A stretch of DNA of 64,000 nt. Source: Streptomyces iconiensis (GTDB lineage: Bacteria > Actinomycetota > Actinomycetes > Streptomycetales > Streptomycetaceae). Shown piece by piece: positions 24,136-31,937 of this stretch. A model generated the notes under the pieces. The model saw nothing but the letters and a program-made list of their open reading frames with translations. It did not search any database and was not told the origin of the DNA. Within the stretch, counting starts at the first letter, position 1, and each line of letters begins with the position of its first letter. The stretch spans positions 1 to 64,000 of the forward strand of contig NZ_JANCPR020000014.1 in assembly GCF_028657195.3 (NCBI RefSeq). The letters are read 5' to 3'. The position numbers were made by a program, and so were the translations under genes.

Positions 24136-25755
24136 TCACGACATCCCGGTCGTCAGCGGGGCCTGCTGCAACGGCACGGGTTTCGAGGCCGGTTCCCCCA
24201 AGGCCCCGAACGCCCCTGTGCCGCCTGCGGAGACGGCTCCGAAGCCACCGGAACCGAGCAGTCCGGAGTGCCGTACTCCGTGATCGTGATGTTGCAGACC
24301 CGTGACGTCCTCCGGTGGCGCGGCACGGTGTCCCGGGCCCGGATCAGGGGGCGCCTGCGGCGCGATCCGCGGCGCGGGCGGCTGCGGCGACGGCGGCCCA
24401 GGTGATCCCGGTGACCCCGGCGGCGGGGCCTCGGGTGCGGGCGCCGGCCCCGGCACGCCGCCGCTGCCCGGCTCTCCCGGGGGCTCGGACCCAGGCGCAC
24501 CGCCGGACCCGGGCACGGACCCGGACCCGGGCACGGACCCGGGCGTGGGCCCGGTCCCTGGCGCGGGTCCCGCTCCGACTCCGGGCGCGGTCCCGGGCGC
24601 GGTCCCCGCTCCCGCCCCGGTTCCGGCCCCGGTTCCGGCCCCGGTTCCGGTCCTGCCCTCGCCCGTGTGCTCGGACGCCGCCGCCTCCCGTGCGTTCGGG
24701 ACAGGTGCCACCGTGCTCTCCGGTGTGTGCCGCGTGGTCGGCGCGGTGGGATCGGGGAGCGGAGTGCGCAGCCGGGCGAGGCCGCAGGGCACATGGGTCG
24801 TGGAGTAGGGGACGTGCAGTTCGCCGTCGGCCGTCCACAGCCCGTTGCCCGTCAGCCACCCGGGCGGGCCCGCGATGTGCCGCAACTCCTTGAGCCCTGG
24901 CCGCCATACGGCCAGCCACGTCCCGGTCGCCGCGTCCACGCGCAGCGCCACCCCGCACCGCTCGGGCAGCAGCGCCTGTCCCGGCTGAACGGCGAACGGC
25001 GTCAGCCGTGTGTTCGCCGGATGCAGCGCCTCGGGGAAGCGCACCGGCCGGTGGCTGCCCAGCACACCCCAGGCCAACCGGTCCTCACCGGGGGCGTCGG
25101 AGCGTACGAGCAGCAGCCCGCTGTACGGGTCGGCGAGCAGCAGCCGGTCGTTGCTGTCCTCGGTGATCTGGAGCAGCGGGGAGACCTCGCCGCCCCTGCC
25201 GAGGTCGACGGCCACGGTCTTGGTGGGCGCGCGCTCGCCCTCCGTACGGTCGACGGCCAGCAGTTGTCCCTCGCGGTCCAGCCAGGCCCCGCCCGTGCAG
25301 AGGCCCCGCACGCGTGCCACGGGCTCCGGGGTTCGGGAGGCGCCGCCCGCCACGAGCCAGACGGTGGTGGAACGTTCGTCCTCCTCGGGAGTCAGCGCGT
25401 AGGCGCGGGTGCCGCACGGCGCCGGCGGCAGCAGGGAGAGCCGGTCGGCCTCCACGGTTCCCAGGCGCCGCTCTCCCGTGTCGGGCCCCGAGGGGTACAG
25501 CAGCGCGAACGCGTACCGTGCGCCGGCCCGGCGCGTGATGAGCACCCGCCCGTCCGAGAGCGGCAGCACCGAACTGTCCGCCTCCTCGGGCTGCTCCACG
25601 GGCAGCGGTACCGCGTAGGGCTCCGGGCCACCCAGCGTCCAGCGCTCCGGGTACCAGAGTTCGGAGCCCGGACTCGCGCTGAGCCGGGCGGCGTAGGAGC
25701 CGTCCGCCGCGACCGTGAAGCTCTCGGCCATGACTCTCGGGTCACTCGCAGCCAT
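24136..25755 (-). CDS. Large protein with beta-propeller-like N-terminal part and Pro/Gly repeat tail
   Basis: This 539-residue protein is not recognised as a named family. Residues 1-355 contain repeated stretches ending in aromatic/Asp strands (LPLSDGRVLITRR, TTVWLVAGGASR, LLLADPYSGLLLVRS, GNGLWTADGELHVPYS), compatible with a propeller-like fold. Residues about 385-500 are low complexity (TGTGAGTGAGTGAGAG, PGSVPGSGSVPGSG). The C-terminus is Gly-rich with HHDHGVRH. No signal peptide is evident. ATG 25755 follows GGAGGTG at a good distance. Confidence 0.72.
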   Translation of the reverse strand: MAASDPRVMAESFTVAADGSYAARLSASPGSELWYPERWTLGGPEPYAVPLPVEQPEEADSSVLPLSDGRVLITRRAGARYAFALLYPSGPDTGERRLGTVEADRLSLLPPAPCGTRAYALTPEEDERSTTVWLVAGGASRTPEPVARVRGLCTGGAWLDREGQLLAVDRTEGERAPTKTVAVDLGRGGEVSPLLQITEDSNDRLLLADPYSGLLLVRSDAPGEDRLAWGVLGSHRPVRFPEALHPANTRLTPFAVQPGQALLPERCGVALRVDAATGTWLAVWRPGLKELRHIAGPPGWLTGNGLWTADGELHVPYSTTHVPCGLARLRTPLPDPTAPTTRHTPESTVAPVPNAREAAASEHTGEGRTGTGAGTGAGTGAGAGTAPGTAPGVGAGPAPGTGPTPGSVPGSGSVPGSGGAPGSEPPGEPGSGGVPGPAPAPEAPPPGSPGSPGPPSPQPPAPRIAPQAPPDPGPGHRAAPPEDVTGLQHHDHGVRHSGLLGSGGFGAVSAGGTGAFGALGEPASKPVPLQQAPLTTGMS

Positions 25756-25906
25756 GTTGCGATCACCTCCAGTGACGAAGCTAGGTGCCGGGCTCGGGCT
25801 CGAACAGCGCGAGCTGAAGCGCTTCACACGTAAGGGTGACGAGGTACGGGGTTCGCCTGAGAGGGCAGGCCCGGCTGTGCTGGCGGTACGGAAAGCCCTG
25901 CCGCGA

Positions 25907-25943
25907 CGTCACGAAGAGTCGCGTACCGCCGTCACGAAGAGTC
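25907..25943 (+). promoter_or_regulatory. Pair of 14-bp direct repeats
   Basis: CGTCACGAAGAGTC occurs at 25907-25920 and again at 25930-25943, 23 bases apart, about two helical turns. This arrangement suits a regulator binding in tandem on one DNA face. Which flanking gene it serves is unclear. Confidence 0.45.
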
Positions 25944-26034
25944 ACCGGGAAGGCGGCGGAACGGCCTCGCCCGGGGCGCCGCGCGGTGGTGGAGGACACA
26001 GGGGCGCGGGTTGATGTCGCTGCCCGTTTCGGCT

Positions 26035-26053
26035 TGAGTAAGGTCCGCCTAAG
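26035..26053 (+). promoter_or_regulatory. Candidate iron box (DmdR/IdeR-type)
   Basis: TGAGTAAGGTCCGCCTAAG matches 11 of 19 positions of the TTAGGTTAGGCTAACCTAA consensus, with an intact right half CCTAA. It is 46 nt upstream of the siderophore-binding lipoprotein, where such a site is expected. Confidence 0.55.
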
Positions 26054-26099
26054 TGATGCCGGGTGCGCCCGGCTTGCCCGAAGAAGCACGGAGTGCCAC

Positions 26100-27146
26100 A
26101 TGTCCATACGTCCGAGCGGCGGCAAGCGCGCCACCGCCGCCGTCGCCCTTTCCCTCGCCGCCGCGCTGGCGCTCACCGCCTGCGGTTCCTCAGGGGACGG
26201 CGACAGCGGCGCCTCGGGCGGCAAGGGCACGTCCAAGGAGAAGGTGGCGCAGGGCGGCGACGAGTTCGCGAGCGCGGCCAAGAAGACCGCCTCCTTCGGT
26301 ACCCGGGCCAAGGCGGGCCAGTTCCCGCGCACCATCAAGCACGCCATGGGCAAGACCGAGATCAAGAAGCAGCCCGAGCGGGTCGTCGTGCTGGACGTCG
26401 GCGAGTTCGACAACGCCGTCTCGCTCGGCTTCAAGCCGGTCGGCCTCGCGCCCACCGAGGGCGGCAACGCCATCCCGAGCTACCTCAAGAAGGAAGCGGG
26501 CAGCCCCAAGAACGTCGGCACCATCAACAACCTCAACCTTGAGGCCATCGCCGCGCTGAAGCCCGACCTCATCCTCGGCAGCCAGCTGCGCGCCGCCGAC
26601 AAGTACAAGCAGCTCTCCGCCATCGCGCCCACCGTCTTCTCCATCCGCCCCGGCTTCACCTGGAAGGAGAACTACCTTCTGAACGCCGCGGCCCTCGACC
26701 GCACCAAGCAGGCACAGGCCAAGCTCGGCGCGTACGAGAAGAAGGCGAAGAAGCTCGGTGACGACCTCGGCGAGAAGAAGCCGACGGTCTCGATGGTCCG
26801 CTACATGCCGGGCATGATCCGCCTCTACGCGAGGGCCTCGTTCATCGGCACCGTCCTGCACGACGTCGGCCTTCCGCGCCCCAAGAACCAGCAGGTCAAC
26901 GACCTTGCCACGGAGATCAGCCCGGAGCGTATGGACGAGGCCGACGCCGACTGGATCTTCACGGCCGCCTACGGCGACCCCAAGAAGACCGACCGTGCCA
27001 AGGCGCAGGACAGCCCCCTGTGGAAGAAGCTCGGCGCGGTCAGGAAGGGACAGGCGGAGGACGTGGCCGACGAGACCTGGTACCTCGGCCTCGGCGTCAC
27101 AGCGGCCGACAAGGTCCTCGCCGACCTGCGCGGTCACCTCACGTAA
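26100..27146 (+). CDS. Iron-siderophore ABC transporter substrate-binding lipoprotein
   Basis: A 348-residue FecB/FhuD-type lipoprotein. Signal peptide with lipobox LALTAC (lipidated Cys28), then a Ser/Gly linker. PERVVVLDVGEFDNAVSLG and LEAIAALKPDLILGSQL are typical of the class III helical-backbone binding fold. It captures a ferric siderophore outside the membrane. ATG 26100 follows CGGAG. No permease or ATPase gene is adjacent, so it is an orphan receptor using components encoded elsewhere. Iron repression is suggested by the upstream site. Confidence 0.9.
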   Translation: MSIRPSGGKRATAAVALSLAAALALTACGSSGDGDSGASGGKGTSKEKVAQGGDEFASAAKKTASFGTRAKAGQFPRTIKHAMGKTEIKKQPERVVVLDVGEFDNAVSLGFKPVGLAPTEGGNAIPSYLKKEAGSPKNVGTINNLNLEAIAALKPDLILGSQLRAADKYKQLSAIAPTVFSIRPGFTWKENYLLNAAALDRTKQAQAKLGAYEKKAKKLGDDLGEKKPTVSMVRYMPGMIRLYARASFIGTVLHDVGLPRPKNQQVNDLATEISPERMDEADADWIFTAAYGDPKKTDRAKAQDSPLWKKLGAVRKGQAEDVADETWYLGLGVTAADKVLADLRGHLT

Positions 27147-27281
27147 CGCGCGCGTCACGCGCCGGGTCACGTGCGAAGCGGCGTGCGCTTCCGGCCGGTG
27201 CGGGAGCCGGTGCCGGGGGCCGTCCGATCCGTACCGACCGGGCGAGCCCCCACTCCGGCACCGACAGGTAGCCTTGCGCAC

Positions 27282-28193
27282 GTGCCAGCACAGCCCTCAC
27301 TCCCGGATGTCATCGCAGCGCTCGACGCTCTGTGGCCGCGCGAACGCGCGGAGCAGTGGGACGCCGTCGGAGCGGTGTGCGGCGACGTCGCGAACCCCGA
27401 AGCGCGGGTCACGCGCGTCCTGTTCGCCGTCGACCCCGTACAGGAGATCGCCGACGAGGCCGTCAGGCTCGGTGCCGAACTGCTCGTCACCCACCACCCG
27501 TTGTATCTGCGCGGCACCACCACGGTCGCGGCCGACACCTTCAAGGGCCGGGTCGTGCACACCCTGGTCAAGAACGGTGTCGCGCTGCTCGCCGCGCACA
27601 CCAACGCGGACACGGCCGACCCCGGCGTCTCCGACGCCCTCGCCGGCGCGCTCGGTGTGCGCGTCGTCGGCCCGCTCGTCCCTGACACCACCGACCCCGC
27701 CGGGCGCCGCGGCCTCGGCCGGATCTGCGAGCTGGACCGGCCGCTGCCGCTGGCCGAGTTCGCCGAGCTGGCAGCCGCGCGGCTGCCCGTCACGGCGCAG
27801 GGCATCCGCGCCGCGGGGGACCGTGACCGGCTGATCCGTACCGTCGCCGTGTGCGGCGGCTCGGGCGACGGCCTCTTCGACGCCGTACGCGCCGCCGGCG
27901 TCGACGCCTACCTCACCGCCGACCTGCGCCACCACCCCGCATCGGAGGCCCGGGAGCACTCCCCGCTCGCGCTCGTCGACGCCGCGCACTTCGCCACCGA
28001 GTGGCCCTGGTGCGAGCAGGCGGCAGCGCAGCTCGACGCCCTCGCCGACCGCAAGGGCTGGGACCTGCGCACCTATGTCTCGCGCACCGTCACCGACCCG
28101 TGGACGGCGCACGCAGCAAGCGTCGCCTCCCCGACTTCCCCCGCGTCCTCGACGTCACCCGTACACGACCACACACCGGGAGCCCCCAACTGA
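27282..28193 (+). CDS. Nif3-like dinuclear metal-centre protein
   Basis: A 303-residue protein of the Nif3/YbgI family. Metal-binding motifs: THHPLYLRG (two His), AAHTNAD (His, Asp) and a C-terminal H-F-x-TEWP (His, Glu). The toroidal family binds two metal ions; a role as GTP cyclohydrolase-like hydrolase has been proposed but is not settled. GTG 27282 lies 7 nt after TAGCCT, consistent with a leaderless start. First gene of an operon in the same order as Rv2230c-Rv2229c-Rv2228c of Mycobacterium tuberculosis. Confidence 0.9.
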   Translation: MPAQPSLPDVIAALDALWPRERAEQWDAVGAVCGDVANPEARVTRVLFAVDPVQEIADEAVRLGAELLVTHHPLYLRGTTTVAADTFKGRVVHTLVKNGVALLAAHTNADTADPGVSDALAGALGVRVVGPLVPDTTDPAGRRGLGRICELDRPLPLAEFAELAAARLPVTAQGIRAAGDRDRLIRTVAVCGGSGDGLFDAVRAAGVDAYLTADLRHHPASEAREHSPLALVDAAHFATEWPWCEQAAAQLDALADRKGWDLRTYVSRTVTDPWTAHAASVASPTSPASSTSPVHDHTPGAPN

Positions 28194-28933
28194 ACGCCGC
28201 GCCCGCCGACCAGATCCGCCTGCTCGACGTCCAGGCCCTCGACACGCGCCTGACGCAGCTCGCGTACAAGCGCAACAATCTGCCGGAGCACGAGGAGATC
28301 CAGCGGCTCGACGCCGACCTCGCCCAGCTGCGCGACCTGCTCGTCGCCGCGCAGACCGAGGAGAGCGACACCGCCCGCGAACAGACCAAGGCGGAACAGG
28401 ACGTCGACCAGGTGCGCCAGCGCGCCACCCGTGACCAGAAGCGACTGGACTCGGGAGCCGTCACCAACCCCAAGGACCTGGAGAGCCTCCAGAGCGAGAT
28501 CGTCTCGCTGGCCAAGCGCCAGGGTGACCTGGAGGACGTCGTCCTGGAGGTCATGGAGCGCCGCGAGTCGGTGCAGGAGCGTGCCGCCGAACTCACCGAG
28601 CGCGTCGAGTCGGTGGGCGCCAGGGTCCAGGACGCCATGGGCCGCAGGGACGCCGCCGTCGCCGAGATCGACGCCGAGATCACCAGGGCGGGTGCGGAGC
28701 GGGACACCATCGCAGCCGTCGTACCCGACGACCTGCTCAAGCTCTACGACAAGATCCGCGCGCGCGAGGGCGGCGTCGGTGCGGCGAAGCTCTATCAGCG
28801 CCGCTGCGAGGGCTGCCGCCTGGAGCTGAACATCACCGAGGTCAACGACGTACGCGCCGCCGCACCCGACGAGGTGCTGCGCTGCGAGAACTGCCGCCGC
28901 ATCCTCGTGCGTACCCCGGAGTCCGGCCTGTGA
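28190..28933 (+). CDS. Coiled-coil zinc-ribbon protein (C4-type; CTG start)
   Basis: This 247-residue protein consists of long alpha-helical coiled coil (about 10-180) then a C-terminal zinc ribbon, CEGC ... CENC. It is the counterpart of Rv2229c between Nif3 and RNase H genes. No ATG, GTG or TTG exists near the expected N-terminus. CTG 28190 overlaps the Nif3 stop as CTGA and has GGGAG 7 nt before it, so I infer a CTG start giving MNAAPADQIRLLDVQALD. Function is unknown; nucleic-acid or protein binding is likely. Confidence 0.87.
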   Translation: MNAAPADQIRLLDVQALDTRLTQLAYKRNNLPEHEEIQRLDADLAQLRDLLVAAQTEESDTAREQTKAEQDVDQVRQRATRDQKRLDSGAVTNPKDLESLQSEIVSLAKRQGDLEDVVLEVMERRESVQERAAELTERVESVGARVQDAMGRRDAAVAEIDAEITRAGAERDTIAAVVPDDLLKLYDKIRAREGGVGAAKLYQRRCEGCRLELNITEVNDVRAAAPDEVLRCENCRRILVRTPESGL

Positions 28934-30126
28934 CGGGTGCGCAGGCCCGCCGTACCTTCGTCGTCGAGGCCGACGGCGGCTCCCGGGGCAACCCGGGTCC
29001 CGCCGGGTACGGCGCCGTCGTCAAGGACGCGGAGTCGGGTGAAACCCTGCGCGAGACGGCCGAGTTCATCGGCCGCGCCACCAACAACGTCGCCGAGTAC
29101 CGGGGCCTGGTCGCCGGGCTGCGCGCCGCACGGGAACTCGACCCGGAAGCGGCCGTCGTCGTCCGGATGGACTCCAAGCTCGTCGTCGAGCAGATGTCGG
29201 GGCGCTGGAAGATCAAGCACCCCGACATGCGCCCGCTGGCGGCCGAGGCCGGCGGCATATATCCGCGCGAGGCCGTCACCTACGAGTGGATTCCGCGCGA
29301 GAAGAACAAGCACGCCGACCGCCTCGCCAACGAGGCGATGGACGCGGGCAAGCGCGGCGAGCAGTGGGAGGCGGGCGCCTCGACGGCCGAACTGGACGCG
29401 GCTCCCGCCGGCACGGTGGACCTCGCGCCCGTGCCCCCCGCACCCGAGGCGCCCGCGCCAGGCCCCTCGGCCGCGCCTGCCACCGTCGGCTGGGCCGACA
29501 TGGGCACCCCGACCACCTTCGTCCTGCTCCGGCACGGCGAGACGGTGATGACCCCCGAGAAGCGCTTCTCCGGCAGCGGCGGCACCGACCCCGAACTCTC
29601 GGCCGCCGGCCGCAAGCAGGCCGAGGCCGCTGCCCAGGCGCTCGCCGCGCAGGGCACGGTCCAGGCGATCGTCACCTCGCCGCTGCGCCGCTGCCGGCAG
29701 ACGGCGGAGACCGTCGCCGCCCGTCTCGGCCTCCCCGTCCGCACGGACGAGGGGCTGCGCGAGACCGACTTCGGCGACTGGGAGGGGCTGACCTTCGCCG
29801 AGGTGCGCGAGCGCCACCCCGACGATCTCCAGGCATGGCTGGGCTCACCGGCGGCCCAGCCGACGGGCGGCGGTGAGTCGTTCGAGGCCGTGGCCCGCCG
29901 CGTCGCGCTCTCCCGCGACAAGCTGCTGGCCCGTTACGCGAACCGTACGGTCCTGCTGGTCACCCACGTGACGCCCGTGAAGACACTCGTACGTCTCGCC
30001 CTCGGCGCCCCTCCTGAGTCGCTGTTCCGCATGGAACTGTCGGCGGCTTCCCTGTCGTCGGTGGCCTACTACGGCGACGGCAACGCGTCGCTGCGGCTCC
30101 TCAACGACACGGGCCACCTGCGTTAG
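28930..30126 (+). CDS. Bifunctional RNase H / acid phosphatase
   Basis: A 398-residue fusion. N-terminal RNase HI domain with the D-E-D-D site: Asp15 (EADGGSRGNPGPAG), Glu56 (NNVAEYRGL), Asp81 (RMDSKL) and Asp130 (NKHADRLANEAMD). A Pro/Ala-rich linker (about 150-190) leads to a histidine phosphatase domain with LLRHGET (His202) and a distal His in LVTHVTPVKTL, the CobC/PhoE-like branch. It removes RNA from hybrids and hydrolyses a phosphomonoester, as in Rv2228c, which has RNase H and alpha-ribazole phosphatase activity. GTG 28930 overlaps the zinc-ribbon stop (GTGA). Confidence 0.93.
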   Translation: MTGAQARRTFVVEADGGSRGNPGPAGYGAVVKDAESGETLRETAEFIGRATNNVAEYRGLVAGLRAARELDPEAAVVVRMDSKLVVEQMSGRWKIKHPDMRPLAAEAGGIYPREAVTYEWIPREKNKHADRLANEAMDAGKRGEQWEAGASTAELDAAPAGTVDLAPVPPAPEAPAPGPSAAPATVGWADMGTPTTFVLLRHGETVMTPEKRFSGSGGTDPELSAAGRKQAEAAAQALAAQGTVQAIVTSPLRRCRQTAETVAARLGLPVRTDEGLRETDFGDWEGLTFAEVRERHPDDLQAWLGSPAAQPTGGGESFEAVARRVALSRDKLLARYANRTVLLVTHVTPVKTLVRLALGAPPESLFRMELSAASLSSVAYYGDGNASLRLLNDTGHLR

Positions 30127-30211
30127 GCGCGGTACTCGCCGCCGCCTGCCGCTCCCCGCCGCCTGCCTCCCTCTCGCGAGGCGGCGGCGGTGGCGGGCCG
30201 TCCGGGTCCGT

Positions 30212-30898
30212 CTAGCCGGCGGAGATCCCGGAGGCGTGGGCCGCCAGACGGCGCACGCGGTCCCAGTCCTTCTGCGCGAGCGCGTCCTGCGGCAGCATCC
30301 ACGTGCCGCCCACGCAGGCGACGTTGGGCAGCGCGAGATAGGCGGGAGCGTTGGCCTCGGACACGCCGCCCGTCGGACAGAAGCGGGCCTGGGGGAGCGG
30401 CGAGGCGAGGGACTTGAGGTACGCGGTGCCGCCCGCCGCCTCGGCGGGGAAGAACTTCATCTCCGTCACGCCGCGCTCCAGCAGCGCCACGACCTCCGAC
30501 GTGGTGGAGACCCCCGGCAGGATCGGCAGCCCCGACTCCCGCATGGCGCCCAGGAGTTGATCCGTCCACCCCGGGCTGACCAGGAAGCGTGCCCCCGCCT
30601 CGACCGCCGTACGGACACCGTCGGCGTTGATCACCGTGCCCGCGCCCACGACCGCCTCGGGTACGGCGTCCGCGATGGCCCGTATCGCACCGGGGGCCGC
30701 CGGGGTGCGCAGGGTGACCTCGATGGCGGGCAGCCCGCCGGCGACCAGGGCCCGCGCGAGCGGCACGGCGTCCTGGGGATCGTCGAGCACGACGACCGGG
30801 ATGACGGGGGCCAGATCGAGCACCGAACGGGCGGGGGTCGAGCCGGCGGAAGCGGAGCCGGAGGGGGCGGCGGGCACGGAGGGGGTCATGCCGTTCAT
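30212..30898 (-). CDS. eda: KHG/KDPG aldolase (bifunctional 2-keto-3-deoxy-gluconate-6-P aldolase type)
   Basis: A 228-residue class I aldolase. The catalytic residues are Glu60 (AIEVTLRTP) and Schiff-base Lys148 (VTEMKFFPAEAAGG); PTGGV near the end binds phosphate. It splits KDPG to pyruvate and glyceraldehyde 3-phosphate. The N-terminus has about 25 extra Ser/Ala/Pro residues. ATG 30898 is used (ATG 30889 possible). It stands alone, without a KDG kinase, and a long perfect inverted repeat sits in its promoter. Sugar-acid induction is plausible. Confidence 0.9.
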   Translation of the reverse strand: MNGMTPSVPAAPSGSASAGSTPARSVLDLAPVIPVVVLDDPQDAVPLARALVAGGLPAIEVTLRTPAAPGAIRAIADAVPEAVVGAGTVINADGVRTAVEAGARFLVSPGWTDQLLGAMRESGLPILPGVSTTSEVVALLERGVTEMKFFPAEAAGGTAYLKSLASPLPQARFCPTGGVSEANAPAYLALPNVACVGGTWMLPQDALAQKDWDRVRRLAAHASGISAG

Positions 30899-30913
30899 CC
30901 TGCCCCCGCGCGA

Positions 30914-30943
30914 CACTGTGCGCAATGCGCGTTGCGCACAGTG
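30914..30943. promoter_or_regulatory. Perfect 12+12-bp inverted repeat operator
   Basis: CACTGTGCGCAA and TTGCGCACAGTG are perfect inverted arms around TGCGCG, 16 nt upstream of the aldolase start. Length, symmetry and position indicate a dimeric repressor or activator site (IclR, GntR or LacI class cannot be told apart). Confidence 0.75.
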
Positions 30944-30965
30944 CAACCGCGTGCCCGGCTCGCCC

Positions 30966-31034
30966 GTACGGCCGCGACGCGCACCGCCGGTACGGCCGCG
31001 ACGCGCACCGCCCGTACGGCCCGCGACGCGCACC
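30966..31034. repeat. 24-bp-period tandem repeat downstream of yaaA
   Basis: Three copies of GTACGGCCGCGACGCGCACC at 30966, 30990 and 31014, the third with one extra base. They occupy the gap between the yaaA stop and the aldolase operator. Confidence 0.85.
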
Positions 31035-31045
31035 GCCCGTGCCGG

Positions 31046-31870
31046 CTACAGCTCGGTGACGATCACATCGAGTCCGGTCGGGCCCTGCTGCTTGCCGCTG
31101 CTCGGGCCCGCGGCGCTCTCCACGGTGTAGCCCAGCTCCCGCAGGGTCTCCGCCAGCGCGGCGGGTGTCTTCGGTGCGGCGCCCTCGGTCAGCAGGGTGC
31201 GGACGATGCGGCCCTTCGTCGCCTTGTTGAAGTGGCTGACCACGGAACGCTTTTCGACCCCGCCGACCGTCTTCGACTGCAGCACCCGCACCGTCGCCGT
31301 CCGCCGGGCCTGCTCTCCCCGCGGCTTCCACATGTTCGCGTAGGCGGAGGAGCGCAGGTCCAGCACCAGCCCGCCGCCGGCGGCCTCGGGCAGCACCGCT
31401 TCCAGCGGGCGGCGCCAGTAGGCGCCCAGCGGCCCGGCACCCGGCAGCTTCACGCCGCCCGAGAGGCGGTAGGAGGGGATACGGTCCCGCACACCGACCG
31501 CGCCCCACAGCGCGGAGAACACCAGGAGCGAGCGCCCCGCCCTGCGCTTGGCCGCTGCGTCCAGCGTCGCCAGGCCCAGCGCGTCGTACAGGACGCCCGT
31601 GTAGATCTCACCAGCGGGCAGTGCGGGCGCCGTACGCAGCGCCGCGTTCTTGGCGATCTCGCCTCGCAGCCCCTCGCTCAGCCCGAGTACCGCGCGCGCC
31701 TTCTCGGTGTCGTCTGTGTCGTCCAGGGAACCGCCGCACAGCTCCACCAGCTCGTCCAGCACCGTCGCGCGCGCCTCTGTCAGCCCGGGCAGCGAGAGCG
31801 ACTCCAGGTCCAGCGGGCGGCCCTTTCCGCCCTCGGCCTTCCCCTCGGACGGCGGCAACAGCACGAGCAC
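31046..31870 (-). CDS. yaaA: Peroxide stress protein YaaA family
   Basis: A 274-residue DUF328/YaaA protein starting VLVLLPPSEGKAEGG (the conserved PPSE.K motif) with IYTGVLYDALGL, LVFSALWGAV, VVSHFNKATKGRIVR. In E. coli YaaA limits iron-driven oxidative damage and the fold binds DNA. GTG 31870 with GAGGAGA. Single gene. Confidence 0.9.
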   Translation of the reverse strand: MLVLLPPSEGKAEGGKGRPLDLESLSLPGLTEARATVLDELVELCGGSLDDTDDTEKARAVLGLSEGLRGEIAKNAALRTAPALPAGEIYTGVLYDALGLATLDAAAKRRAGRSLLVFSALWGAVGVRDRIPSYRLSGGVKLPGAGPLGAYWRRPLEAVLPEAAGGGLVLDLRSSAYANMWKPRGEQARRTATVRVLQSKTVGGVEKRSVVSHFNKATKGRIVRTLLTEGAAPKTPAALAETLRELGYTVESAAGPSSGKQQGPTGLDVIVTEL

Positions 31871-31937
31871 GGCGCTTCTCCTCGGTACGTACGACGACGG
31901 TGCGACCGCCAGGGTACGGGGAGCGTGTGCGGCGCCC

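Larger units (their letters stand above)
25756..26099. other. Divergent intergenic region with candidate control sites
   Basis: These 344 bases between the leftward 539-residue protein gene and the rightward siderophore-binding gene hold a pair of 14-base direct repeats (25907-25943) and an iron-box-like sequence (26035-26053). No supported gene. Confidence 0.6.

Noticed and set aside
24300..24680. Separate Pro/Gly-rich genes in the tail of the 539-residue protein
   Set aside because: The rightward frames are complements of a low-complexity tail that is in frame with the supported leftward gene.
27851..28189. Upstream extension of the zinc-ribbon protein into the Nif3 gene
   Set aside because: It would overlap over 300 bp of a conserved gene in another frame and is Arg/Pro-rich; CTG start at the CTGA overlap is the better model.
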